Shown here piece after piece: positions 17,486-27,500 of a stretch of DNA of 64,000 nucleotides (positions are counted from its first letter, which is position 1; every line of letters starts with the position of its first letter). The DNA lies in contig JAIESQ010000045.1 in the NCBI GenBank assembly GCA_019745975.1, positions 1 to 64,000 of the forward strand, in the 5' to 3' direction. This DNA is from Pirellulales bacterium. GTDB lineage: Bacteria > Planctomycetota > Planctomycetia > Pirellulales > JAEUIK01. The position numbers and the translations under genes are program-made. The notes below the pieces were generated by a model. It worked only from the letters and a program-made list of their open reading frames with translations. It ran no database searches and had not been told where the DNA came from.

Positions 17486-19029
17486 GTTTGAATCGATATC
17501 GTCCGCCGCGCTCGCATTGGTTCGCCGTTGCGATTTGGGTGGCACCGCTGGCTTGTCCAGCTGTGACACCTGTCTGTGCGGGAGCTGACGAGCCCGCGTC
17601 GCGCCCCAACATCATCTTCTTTCTGGCCGACGATCTGGGCTATGGCGACCTGGGCTGCTTCGGCCAGACCAAGACGCGCACGCCGAATCTCGATCGCCTG
17701 GCCGCCGCCGGCGTGCGGCTCACGCAGCACTACTCGGGCAGCGCCGTTTGCGCGCCATCGCGCTGCGTGCTGATGACCGGGCTTCATCCGGGGCACGCTT
17801 TCATACGCAACAACCGCACGGTGCCGCCCGAGGGGCAATATCCGCTCTACGCCGGCGCGGTCACCTTGGCCGAGCTGTTGAAGCAGCAGGGCTACGCGAC
17901 CGGCGCCTTCGGCAAGTGGGGGCTGGGTCCGCCCGGCAGCGAGGGGGACCCGCTGCGGCAGGGGATCGATCGCTTCTTCGGCTACAACTGCCAGGGGGTC
18001 GCCCACAATCACTATCCGGCCTACCTGTGGGATAACGATCGTCGACGCGCGTTGGACAACCCGCCGTTTGAAGCACACCAACCGCTGCCGGCCGGCGCGG
18101 CAGTCGACGACCCGGCCAGCTACGCGCCGTACGTCGGTCGGCAATATGCCCCCGACGCGATCGCCGCTGAAGCCTTGAAGTTCGTGCGCGAGAATCAGCG
18201 CCGCCCGTTCTTCTTGTATGTGCCGACGACGATCCCGCACGTCTCGCTGCAAGTGCCCGACGATTCGCTGGCCGAATACCGCGGCCGGCTGGACGACGCG
18301 CCGTACGACGGACGTCGCCGCTACCTGCCGCATCACGATCCCCACGCTGCGTATGCCGCCATGATCACGCGCATGGATGGTGTCGTAGGCCAGATCATGG
18401 CGCTCGTCGAAGAGCTGGGGCTCGGCGAGCAGACATTGTTCGTCGTCAGCTCCGACAACGGGCCGGCGGCCGAGCGCGTCGGCGGCAGCGACTCGGAGTT
18501 CTTTCATTCGGCGGGGCCGTTGCGCGGGCTCAAGGGTTCGCTCTACGAAGGGGGCTTTCGCGTGCCGGGAATCGTCTACTGGCCCGGCCACATCGAGCCG
18601 GCCGTGTGCGATCGCGTGACCGGTTTCGAGGATTGGTTGCCGACCTTGTTGGAGCTGGCCGGCGCGGCGGGCGCGATCCCCGCGGGCATCGATGGCATCA
18701 GCTTCGCTCCCACGCTGCTGGGCGAGGAGCAAGAGCCGCGGCCGTTTTTGTATCGCGAGTTTCCCGCCGGCGCTGGGCAACAGGCGGTGCGCGTCGGTAA
18801 CTGGAAGGGAATCCGCCCGCATCTCAAGCGCAAGAACGCCGGCGGCCGTGCTGCCGAGAACCCAGGCCCCGACTTGCACATCGAGCTGTATGATCTGGCG
18901 GCCGACGTGGGGGAAACTCGCGACGTGTCGGCCGAGCACGCCGACCTGGTCGCGGAGATCGAAAAGTTGATGCGCGACGAGCATCGCCCCTCGGCCGAGT
19001 TCCCGCTGCCGGGGATTGATGAGTCATGA
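17482..19029 (+). CDS. Secreted type I sulfatase (arylsulfatase family)
   Basis: The 515-aa protein has an N-terminal signal peptide (to about residue 33) and the alkaline-phosphatase-superfamily sulfatase fold. It begins RPNIIFFLADDLGYGDLG, with the first calcium-binding Asp pair. The maturation motif C-A-P-S-R at residues 90-94 provides the cysteine converted to formylglycine. Further motifs are GKWGLG, IPHVSLQVP and FVVSSDNGP, the second metal site. It should remove sulfate esters from an exported polysaccharide or small ester. A GTG start overlaps the preceding stop (GTGA), and its own stop overlaps the next sulfatase (ATGA), so the three genes are translationally coupled. Confidence 0.95.
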   Translation: MSLNRYRPPRSHWFAVAIWVAPLACPAVTPVCAGADEPASRPNIIFFLADDLGYGDLGCFGQTKTRTPNLDRLAAAGVRLTQHYSGSAVCAPSRCVLMTGLHPGHAFIRNNRTVPPEGQYPLYAGAVTLAELLKQQGYATGAFGKWGLGPPGSEGDPLRQGIDRFFGYNCQGVAHNHYPAYLWDNDRRRALDNPPFEAHQPLPAGAAVDDPASYAPYVGRQYAPDAIAAEALKFVRENQRRPFFLYVPTTIPHVSLQVPDDSLAEYRGRLDDAPYDGRRRYLPHHDPHAAYAAMITRMDGVVGQIMALVEELGLGEQTLFVVSSDNGPAAERVGGSDSEFFHSAGPLRGLKGSLYEGGFRVPGIVYWPGHIEPAVCDRVTGFEDWLPTLLELAGAAGAIPAGIDGISFAPTLLGEEQEPRPFLYREFPAGAGQQAVRVGNWKGIRPHLKRKNAGGRAAENPGPDLHIELYDLAADVGETRDVSAEHADLVAEIEKLMRDEHRPSAEFPLPGIDES

Positions 19030-20957
19030 GTACCGCGGGGGGCGAACGACATGCGGCGGCAGCGAGACTCGCGCTGGCTTCGTTCGTTTTCGCGATCGTC
19101 GGCGTTGGGTTCACGGTGGCGACGACGACTGCCGCCGCGGCGCAATCGGCGCCGCGACCCAACATCCTCTGGATCACCAGCGAGGATCACGGGCCGCAAC
19201 TGGGCTGCTACGGTGACAAGTACGCCACCACGCCGAACATTGATCGGCTGGCCGCGCGGGGGATCACGTACACGCACGTCTGGTCTTGCGCGCCGGTCTG
19301 TGCGCCAGCCCGCACCACGCTGATCTCGGGCTTGTATGCTTGCTCGCTGGGGGCCGAGCACATGCGCAGCATGGTCGTGTTCCCGGCCGGCATGCCGGTG
19401 TTCACGCAGCTCTTGCGCGGGGCGGGCTACTACTGCACCAACAATGCCAAGGAAGATTACAACGTCACCCAGCGGGGCCCGCTGTGGGACCAGTCGTCGC
19501 GGCAGGCGCATTGGAACAAGCGGCCCGCTGCCGCGCCGTTCTTCGCGGTGTTCAATTGCGAGCGGAGTCACGAGGGGCAGATTCGCAAGCGGACCGGCAA
19601 AACCGTACACGATCCGGCCGGTGTCCGCGTGCCGGCCTATCACCCCGACACGCCCGAGGTACGCCACGACTGGGCCGCCTACTACGACGGAGTGAGCGAA
19701 GCCGACGCCGCGGCCGGGCGCCGCCTGCAAGAACTGGCCGACGCCGGACTGGCCGATGAGACGATCGTGTTCTACTTCGCCGATCACGGGCCGGGCATGC
19801 CTCGCAGCAAACGCACGGCTTGCGACAGCGGGCTGCACGTGCCGTTGGTGGTCTACGTGCCGGCGAAGTTCCGCGACCTGATACCAGCCGATACAGTGTC
19901 CGGGGCGCGCTGCGATCGCGTGGTGAGCTTCGTCGACTTCGCGCCCACCGTGCTCAGCCTGGCTGGCATCAAGCCGCCCGTGTGGCTACAAGGCCGAGCG
20001 TTCTTGGGCCAGTTCGCCAGCGCGCCGGCTCAGTACGCGTTTGGTTTCCGCGGCCGGATGGACGAGCGCTACGACCTGGTGCGCGCGGCGACCGACGGGC
20101 GCTACGTGTATGTGCGGAACTACCTGCCGCACCGCATCGCCGGGCAGCACGTGGCATACATGTTCGAAACGCCGACGACGCAAGTCTGGCGGCGCCTGCA
20201 CGAGTCCGGCCAGTTAAACGCCGTGCAAGACGCCTTCTGGCAACCGCGCGCGTGCGAAGAGCTGTATGATCTCGATTGCGATCCGGATGAGACTCACAAT
20301 CTGGCGGGCTCACCTGAGCACCGCGATTTGCTATTGCGGCTACGCGCGGCGCAGCAGCAGTGGGTTCGCGAGATTCGCGACGTGGGGTTCTTGCCCGAAG
20401 GCCAGATGCACGCGCGATGCAAAGATACTTCGGCTTACGACCTGGCACGCGACGAGGCGACATATCCGCTGGAGCGCGTGTTTGCCGCGGCCGAGTTGGC
20501 ATCGCGCGTCGAGTCGGACGATCTCGATCGCGTCCTGGCGCTGTTGGACGACGCTGACTCGGCGGTGCGCTACTGGGGGGCGGTTGGCGTATTGATACGC
20601 GGCGGTAGTGCCGTGGAGACGGCGCGCGAGCGGTTGCTGACGCTGGCCGATCCGCCGATGGATTCCCAGGAAGCGCCCTCGGTTCGCATCGCGGCGGAAG
20701 AAGTACTCTGGCGCTATGGTAACGAAGCGGATCGCCAGTTGGCGACGCGCGTGCTCGTCGAGCTGGCCGACTGGAGCAAGCAAGACGTGTTCACGGTGAT
20801 GGCGGCGCTAGGAGCGTTCGATCCCTGGGAGCCGGTCGATCGAGCGCTTGGCGAGCGCTTGGCCGAATTGCCCAAGCGAGGACCGCTCCCTCACCAACGC
20901 TACGCGAGCTACGTCCCGCGGCTCTTGGAAACGTTGCTGCCACGGCCCACGCGCTAG
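19026..20957 (+). CDS. Secreted sulfatase with C-terminal HEAT-like repeats
   Basis: This 643-aa sulfatase has a signal peptide (to about residue 40), RPNILWITSEDHGPQLGCYG for the metal site, and the formylglycine motif C-A-P-A-R at residues 92-96. Ala replaces Ser at the fourth position compared with its neighbour. IVFYFADHGPGMPRSK gives the second metal site. After the catalytic domain (to about residue 470) comes an all-helical tail of HEAT-like repeats (LDRVLALLDDADSAVRYWGA; VRIAAEEVLWRYGNEADRQL), a fusion common in planctomycete sulfatases. It follows the first sulfatase with an ATGA overlap and may act on the same sulfated glycan. Confidence 0.93.
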   Translation: MSTAGGERHAAAARLALASFVFAIVGVGFTVATTTAAAAQSAPRPNILWITSEDHGPQLGCYGDKYATTPNIDRLAARGITYTHVWSCAPVCAPARTTLISGLYACSLGAEHMRSMVVFPAGMPVFTQLLRGAGYYCTNNAKEDYNVTQRGPLWDQSSRQAHWNKRPAAAPFFAVFNCERSHEGQIRKRTGKTVHDPAGVRVPAYHPDTPEVRHDWAAYYDGVSEADAAAGRRLQELADAGLADETIVFYFADHGPGMPRSKRTACDSGLHVPLVVYVPAKFRDLIPADTVSGARCDRVVSFVDFAPTVLSLAGIKPPVWLQGRAFLGQFASAPAQYAFGFRGRMDERYDLVRAATDGRYVYVRNYLPHRIAGQHVAYMFETPTTQVWRRLHESGQLNAVQDAFWQPRACEELYDLDCDPDETHNLAGSPEHRDLLLRLRAAQQQWVREIRDVGFLPEGQMHARCKDTSAYDLARDEATYPLERVFAAAELASRVESDDLDRVLALLDDADSAVRYWGAVGVLIRGGSAVETARERLLTLADPPMDSQEAPSVRIAAEEVLWRYGNEADRQLATRVLVELADWSKQDVFTVMAALGAFDPWEPVDRALGERLAELPKRGPLPHQRYASYVPRLLETLLPRPTR

Positions 20958-20964
20958 GAATCGC

Positions 20965-22038
20965 ATGAGCGAACCGCAAGAAGACGTTCCCGCGCCGACG
21001 ACCGAGATCGCCGGAATTACGACGAACACCAGCGACGTCGTGCTCGTCGAAGAGTACGTCGAACTGCTGGTCGACGAGCCACAGCCGCCGCCCGGGCCGG
21101 GCTTTGGGATGTCGCTCGTCTGGATGCTCATGCTCTTGCTCGGGCAAACGCTCGGCACCATCGTGGTGGCCGTGCCGATTTTCATCGTCTGTACATTGAT
21201 CGAGTATCCGCTCAATGACTTCGACCAGTTGAACGTGCTGCTCGTGCCCGTGGGCACGGCCAGCGTGATCGTCGTGGCGCTGGTGATCGTGGTGGCGCAT
21301 TACTGCTGGCGGACGCGCCCGTTGTTGGCTTGGCGCGGCCTCGGTCTCGGGCAAAGTTTGCTAGTCGTGTTGACGGTCGCGCCCTTGTGGCTGGTGGCCA
21401 ACGAGCTGAGCACGTGGATCTCAAAGGTGCTCCCGTCATGGTTCGGGGAGCTGTTGGTCGACTTCGGCAAGTTTCCGCTGTGGCTGGTACTGATCGGCGG
21501 CTGCTTGTTTCCCGCGTTGGGCGAGGAGATTTTCTTTCGCGGCTTTGTGGGCCGCGGTCTGGTCGCGCGGCACGGCGTGTGGCGGGGGATGTTGTTGACG
21601 TCGTTCTTGTTCGGGCTGATGCACATCGACCCGGCACAGGCTGCCGGCGTGATCCCCCTGGGGTGGGCGTTTCAATACGTGTACCTGACCTCCAAGTCGC
21701 TGACCGCGCCGATCCTGCTGCACGCGCTGAACAACGCCACGTCGTTCGTGACGATCCGGTATGTTGCACCGATGGGCGAAATCGACCACTTGCCTCCGGC
21801 GCTGGTCGCCGCTGCAGCGCTGGCGCTGGCGGCGATACTCAGCTTGCAGTACCAGTCCCGCTCTCGTTGGGTGCTTGCCGATGGCAGCGATTGGTCGCCC
21901 GGTTACGTCACGGCCGAGGAGCCGCCGGCCCAGCTAGGGGCGACGCTTGTCGCGCGACGCCCCGGCGCGTGGTCGATCGTCGCTGCTGCGGGATGCTATA
22001 GCATTTTGATCGGCGCGATCGCGCTGGCGAGTGTTTGA
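20965..22038 (+). CDS. CPBP family intramembrane metalloprotease
   Basis: The 357-aa protein has an acidic cytoplasmic N-terminus (to about residue 45) and eight or so membrane helices. CPBP motifs are ALGEEIFFRG (EExxxR), FGLMHIDPAQA (histidine motif) and LLHALNNATSF (HxxxN). The ATG, 7 bases after the sulfatase stop with AGGAA upstream, was preferred to an in-frame extension that overlaps the sulfatase. It is longer than the first CPBP protein of this window and only distantly related. Its coupling to the sulfatases could be incidental; the substrate is unknown. Confidence 0.85.
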   Translation: MSEPQEDVPAPTTEIAGITTNTSDVVLVEEYVELLVDEPQPPPGPGFGMSLVWMLMLLLGQTLGTIVVAVPIFIVCTLIEYPLNDFDQLNVLLVPVGTASVIVVALVIVVAHYCWRTRPLLAWRGLGLGQSLLVVLTVAPLWLVANELSTWISKVLPSWFGELLVDFGKFPLWLVLIGGCLFPALGEEIFFRGFVGRGLVARHGVWRGMLLTSFLFGLMHIDPAQAAGVIPLGWAFQYVYLTSKSLTAPILLHALNNATSFVTIRYVAPMGEIDHLPPALVAAAALALAAILSLQYQSRSRWVLADGSDWSPGYVTAEEPPAQLGATLVARRPGAWSIVAAAGCYSILIGAIALASV

Positions 22039-22082
22039 CTGAGCGCATGCCGGCAAGCAATGGGGCCGTCACGCGGCGCGGA

Positions 22083-22158
22083 GGGGGACAGTCCCATGTT
22101 TTCGGACAGCGCGGCTCGGTTGATACACCATCTCGCACCGAAAAATGGGACAGTCCCC
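22083..22158. repeat. Inverted repeat with GGGGACAGTCCC ends
   Basis: The left arm (22083-22105) and right arm (22138-22158) are near-perfect inverted copies: each carries gggacagtccc followed by an A/T run and cgg, differing by one substitution and a one-base indel. The spacer is about 32 bases. The arms can form a long hairpin. The element fills most of the gap between the convergent CPBP and SGNH genes. It looks like a short REP-type or MITE-like dispersed repeat; no transposase is present. It could also act as a bidirectional transcription barrier. Confidence 0.8.
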
Positions 22159-22165
22159 GGCGCGA

Positions 22166-23392
22166 TCATGGCGCGTGCACAGCAGCCGGCGCTTCCGGTT
22201 TTAAGAACTCCGGCGCGTCGCTCTTCAGCCATTTCAAGATCGCCTCGACGGCGATCGCGTTCGCTCGGCCGTTAGGATGATGATCGGACGTGTGCACCCA
22301 CAGCTCGTTGGTGGTCTGGCCGGCGAAGGCCGGCGCGAGATCGAGCACTGGCAAGCCCGCCTCGCGCGCCATCTGCCCCACGCGCGCGTGAATCGGCGCC
22401 AGCGGCCAGTTGCCTTCGAGCCCCTCCAACAGCGGATACATCACCAGCGCCACCTGGCAATCGTCGATCGCGGCCAACTGACGGAAGGCGTCGGCCAGCC
22501 GCGCCAGGCCGTCGGCGTTCTGTGCGGGGTCGTAACAATCGAGATACCACTGGATCGTCATGTCGGTGACGCGCGTGAGCGCGTCGCGCGAAAAGATCAA
22601 GTTCGCCAACCGGCTGGGGCCGGCATTCCAGGCATGTCGGCGCAGCGCTCCCACACGCTCGTCGCGGACGTTGACCAGGTCGGTCAGCAGATTCTGCCGA
22701 TCGAGCAGTTGCTGGCTGGGGACGACGTCGTTGGCCAGGAAAACCACGATCGCCCGACGGCAGCCAAATTCGCCGGCGAACAAGCGGGCCAGCTCCACTT
22801 CCTGGTCGGTTTGCAGGCCCGACTGGCTGGCATTGATCACTTCGAAATCCGGGCCCAGCTTGGCCTCGAGCTGACGGCCGAGCGTGCGCTCGATCGGTAC
22901 CCCTTCACCAAAGACGAACGAATCGCCGATCGCCGCGATCCGCAGCACGCCATCGGCGGGTCGAGCTTCATATTTGCGATCTCGAATCTTGAACAGCCCC
23001 CGGCTGAACGGCGCGTACTCGAAGCGGTACTCGACGCAGTGCGGCGTGTCGCGCAGTTCGGCGAGCGGATACTCGTGCTTGGCGAAGTCGATTAACCGCC
23101 AGCGACCCTGCGACGTCTCGGGGGGCGAAGTGAACTCGCCGTGCGGATCGCTCGGGTAACAGTGGTATTCGAGCATTCCCTGCGTGTCGAGCGGCAGCAG
23201 ATAGCGCTTGCTAAGCACCGGCTGCGGGCCGATCGGCAGCACGCGCAGCGCCAGCTCGACCAACAGCAGCCCCAGCACCAGGCCCGCGACCAGCGCGGTC
23301 AAGCGAAACAACCACCGTCGCATGCGCGCGAGTCGTTTGCGAGGCGAAGCGTCGGCTGGCGCGAGCGTTGTTGAATGCGTCGTGGCGACCAT
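22166..23392 (-). CDS. Membrane-anchored SGNH/GDSL hydrolase family protein
   Basis: The 408-aa protein has a basic N-terminus, one membrane helix (LTALVAGLVLGLLLVELALRVLP) and an extracytoplasmic SGNH domain. The nucleophile block is IAAIGDSFVFGEGV (Gly-Asp-Ser). INASQSGLQTDQE carries the conserved glycine region, FLANDVV the Asn block, and HTSDHHPNGRAN the C-terminal Asp-xx-His dyad. Such enzymes act as O-acyl esterases or acyltransferases on exported glycans. I chose the ATG that leaves a short N-terminus; an in-frame GTG or ATG up to 93 bases earlier is possible. Confidence 0.85.
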   Translation of the reverse strand: MVATTHSTTLAPADASPRKRLARMRRWLFRLTALVAGLVLGLLLVELALRVLPIGPQPVLSKRYLLPLDTQGMLEYHCYPSDPHGEFTSPPETSQGRWRLIDFAKHEYPLAELRDTPHCVEYRFEYAPFSRGLFKIRDRKYEARPADGVLRIAAIGDSFVFGEGVPIERTLGRQLEAKLGPDFEVINASQSGLQTDQEVELARLFAGEFGCRRAIVVFLANDVVPSQQLLDRQNLLTDLVNVRDERVGALRRHAWNAGPSRLANLIFSRDALTRVTDMTIQWYLDCYDPAQNADGLARLADAFRQLAAIDDCQVALVMYPLLEGLEGNWPLAPIHARVGQMAREAGLPVLDLAPAFAGQTTNELWVHTSDHHPNGRANAIAVEAILKWLKSDAPEFLKPEAPAAVHAP

Positions 23393-23764
23393 CGTGGACA
23401 AGATCGAATGCAGATTAGGCCGATCGGGTTTGATTGATTGAAGGACAGATTGTCGCACGGCGGCGTTTTGTCGCACACTGTTCAAGCGGCGATCGCGCGG
23501 CAGAATTCAACACACGCGCTACCACGCATTGCCGAGGCACTGCCGAGACCGCGCCATTATCGCACGAAACCGGCGCCGCAGCCGGCGGACAGTTGCCTAA
23601 CCAGCGCGATTTGGCATACTACGGCGGTCGCGTTCGCGCCGGCCATGGCGACCCCGGCGCGCGGTCTCCGACATCAGGCGGATTGACCAGCTTTTTATCC
23701 GCGTAGCGCATTGAGCCAGCCGCACGGCGGCGCCCGGCCTCGGCTCACAGATGTTGTTCTTCGC

Positions 23765-24526
23765 ATGGCACAGCTCTTTCATCCCAGCATGAACACCTTC
23801 TCCCGGATGACCATCTTCGGGGCGGTGTTCTTGTTGGGCGGGGCGCTCTGGCTGGCGTCGGTCTGGTCGCGCTCGAACTACGTGACCGAGGTCGGCGTCG
23901 TGCGCGATCAACCGGTGCCGTTCAGCCACGTGCATCACGTGGCCGGCTTGGGAATCGACTGCCGGTATTGCCACACCTCGGTCGAAACCAGCGCCTCGGC
24001 CGGCATGCCGAGCACCGCCACGTGCATGAATTGTCACGCCCACATCTGGAAGCAAAGCCCGCTGTTGGAGCCGGTGCGCGCCAGCTACCGTACGGGCGAG
24101 TCGCTCGAGTGGACGCGCGTGCACGATCTGCCCGACTTCGTTTATTTCAATCACTCGGTGCACGTGGCGGCGGGCGTGGGCTGTGTGTCGTGCCATGGGC
24201 GCGTCGACAAAATGCCGCTGATGTGGCGCGAGCACTCGCTGCACATGGACTGGTGCCTGGAGTGTCATCGCAATCCCGAGCCGCATCGCCGCCCGCGGGA
24301 GGAAGTGTTCAACCTGGCGTGGGAACGGCCGACGAAAGAACCCACGACACCCGGAAGCCACGCGGCGAAGCCTGCCGATCACGCGGAAGCCGTCGCTGGG
24401 CACGCCCAGACCGACGACATCCACCTGGCCGCGTTGGAAATCGCCGCCGCGATTCCGCCGGGCTACGACAGCGATGTCGCCCGGCAAGTCACGATCCTGA
24501 CCAGTTGTTCGACGTGCCACCGATGA
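23765..24526 (+). CDS. actA: Alternative complex III pentahaem cytochrome c subunit ActA
   Basis: The 253-aa protein has one N-terminal helix (IFGAVFLLGGALWLASVW) and five haem-binding C-x-x-C-H motifs: CRYCH, CMNCH, CVSCH, CLECH and CSTCH. This matches the pentahaem subunit of the quinol:cytochrome c oxidoreductase known as alternative complex III. ActA passes electrons on the periplasmic side towards ActE or the oxidase. The ATG just before FHPSMNTFSRM matches the usual family start; a TTG 54 bases upstream is possible. It heads the respiratory operon, and its stop overlaps actB by four bases. Confidence 0.93.
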   Translation: MAQLFHPSMNTFSRMTIFGAVFLLGGALWLASVWSRSNYVTEVGVVRDQPVPFSHVHHVAGLGIDCRYCHTSVETSASAGMPSTATCMNCHAHIWKQSPLLEPVRASYRTGESLEWTRVHDLPDFVYFNHSVHVAAGVGCVSCHGRVDKMPLMWREHSLHMDWCLECHRNPEPHRRPREEVFNLAWERPTKEPTTPGSHAAKPADHAEAVAGHAQTDDIHLAALEIAAAIPPGYDSDVARQVTILTSCSTCHR

Positions 24527-27500
24527 GCGATTCGCAGCTACAACCGCCGAAAAACGTTTCGCCCGCGTCTGCCGGCGGCGCGGCGGCCGACGCGCTGCGC
24601 ATCTTGTCGGCGGCCGAAGTGCGCGAGGCGCGCCGTGGGGACGCCGGCCAGTGGGCGAGCCTCGATGAACTGGACGACGACGGGCAAGTTCACGCGGTCA
24701 TTACGCGCGAATTCCCCGATCTGGCCGATCGCTGGGACGGCGACCCCGTCGGTCGGCGCCGCTTCCTCGAAATCATGGGGGCGTCGCTGGCCTTGGCCGG
24801 CGTGGCAGGCACCGCCGGCTGTGCGCGTCGGGCACCCGAGAAGATCGTGCCGTACGTCAAACCGCCGGCAGGGCGCACGCCGGGTGACGCTCAGTACTTC
24901 GCCACGTCGATGCCGCTGCCCGGCGCGAGCCTGGGCCTGTTGGTGAAGAGCGTCGACGGCCGGCCAATCAAGATCGAAGGCAACCCCGAGCATCCCGACA
25001 GTTTGGGGGCGACCGACGCCTTCGTTCAAGCGGCGCTCCTGGGCCTGTACGATCCCGATCGCTCGCAGATCGTGCTGGGGGCCAGCGCGGTCAGCACCTG
25101 GCAATCGTTTTACGAAGCGCTCGACGCGGCCCTGAAGATCGAAGACGGCCGCGGCGGCGCCGGGCTGCGCATCGTCACCGGCGCGATCGACTCGCCAACT
25201 TTGCTCGGCCAACTAGCGGCGATTCTCGCGCGCTATCCGCAAGCGAAGTGGTGCCCGTATGAGCCCGCCGTGGCTCATTTGGAGCCCCTCGGCGCGTCGT
25301 TCGCTTATCCGGAAGGGCCATTCAACTGCAATTACCGTCTCGCCGAGGCCAATGTCATCGTGGCGCTCGATGCCGACTTGTTGCACGATGGGCCCGGCGC
25401 GGTGCGCTACAGTCGCGATTTCGCCGAGCGGCGCCGGGCGTACCGCGATCGGCCGCTCAATCGCTTGTATTCAATCGAGAGCACGCTGAGCGTCACGGGT
25501 GCCGCGGCCGACAATCGTCTCGCGCTGCGGCCGAGCCGGATTCCGGCCTTCGCGGCGGCCTTGGCCAGCGCCGTTGGTGTCGATTTGGGCACGATCGGCG
25601 TCTCGGCAGCGGGCAAGCTCGACAAGCGCGAAACGCGCTGGGTCGACGCGCTAGCCGCCGACCTGTTGGCCAATCGCGGCAAGTCGGCGATTCTTGCGGG
25701 GCGCGAACAGCAGGCGTCGGTTCAAACGTTCGCTCACCTGATGAACGAACAGCTTGGCAATGTCGGCGCGACCGTACGATACGTGAAAGCCGAGTCCCAG
25801 ACGATTCAATCTGGCTTGCGCGTGCTGGAGAGCCTCGCCAAGGACCTGCGGAACGGTGAGGTCGGCCTGCTGTTGATACTGGGCGGCAACCCGGCCTACA
25901 ACGCGCCGGCGAATCTCGACTTCGCCAAGCTGATCGGCAAGGCCAAGTTCTCCGCGCACCTCAGTTTGTACGAGGACGAAACTTCGGCGCTGTGCGATTG
26001 GCATTTGCCGGCGGCCCATTTCCTCGAATCGTGGGGTGACGGCCGCGCGGTCGACGGCACGCTCACCACGCGTCAGCCGTTGATCGCGCCCTTGTACGAA
26101 GGCAAGACCGAATACGAACTGTTGTCCGCCGTGATGCGTCAGCCGCAGCGCACGAATCTCGACATCGTCAAGCAAGCCTGGCGCGAGCGCTATCAGGGCA
26201 ACGACTTTGAAGACTATTGGCGCAAGGCGATTCACGATGGGCTAGTCGCCGACAGCGCGCCGCAGCGCGGTCCGGAAAGCGTCGTTTCGAAAACGGCCCC
26301 GTTGGCTCTTGGCTTGGCCGACGAAACGAAACCGCCGGCTCATGGTGCGGCTACAACGATCGAGCTTTGCTTGCGCCTCGACCCCACGATTTACGACGGC
26401 CGATTCGCCAACAACGGCTGGCTGCAAGAACTGCCCAAGCCGCTAACGAAGCTCACTTGGGACAACGCAGTGCTCTTGTCGCCAACGACCGCCAAGGAAC
26501 TCGGCGTCGTCAATGAGCAAGTCGTCGAGCTGGAACACGGCGGTCGCAAAGTCCGTGGGCCCGTTTGGATTTTGCCCGGCCACGCGGATGGCTGCGCGAC
26601 GGTTCATCTGGGCTACGGGCGACGGGCAGGCGGAAAGGTCGCCAAGGGTGCCGGCTTCGACGCCTACCCACTCTGGACGTCAGCGGAACCTGCCGCGCCA
26701 TGGACGGTGTTAGGCGTCACGATCCGCCCCACCGCCGATCGCGTCGCATTGGCCTGCACGCAAACGCACAGCCGCATGGAAGGGCGACACCTGGCTCGTA
26801 GCGCTTCGCTTGCCGAGTATCAGCGCGATCCCGCGTTCGCCAAGCAGTTCAGCCACGGAGTCACCGGCGGCCCGCAGCGCGGCGCGCATGGCCACGGCGA
26901 GCATGCACACGCGCACGACGATCACGAGCTTGGAGATCACGCGCACGCCGACGAGTCGCTCTTCCCCTCGTGGAAATACACCGGCCACGCCTGGGGGATG
27001 AGCATCGACCTTGGCTCCTGCACCGGCTGCAATGCCTGCGTGGTGGCCTGTCAGGCCGAGAACAACATCCCCGTCGTCGGCAAGCAGCAGGTCATCAATG
27101 GCCGCGAGATGCACTGGCTGCGGATCGACCGCTATTGGGAAGGGCCCGAAGCAGCACCCGACTCGACGCACTTTCAGCCGGTCGCCTGCATGCACTGCGA
27201 GCAAGCGCCGTGTGAACTTGTCTGCCCCGTGGCCGCCACGGTTCACAGCGCCGAGGGGCTCAACGACATGGTCTACAACCGCTGCGTCGGTACGCGCTAC
27301 TGCTCGAACAACTGTCCTTACAAGGTGCGGCGGTTCAACTTCCTGCAGTTCGCCGACGAAACGACGCCCAGTCTGAAGCTGCTGAACAATCCCGAAGTCA
27401 CGGTCCGCAGCCGGGGCGTGATGGAAAAGTGTACGTACTGCGTGCAGCGGATCGACAACGCGCGGATCAAGGAGACGGTCGACGGCCACCCGCTGGCCGA

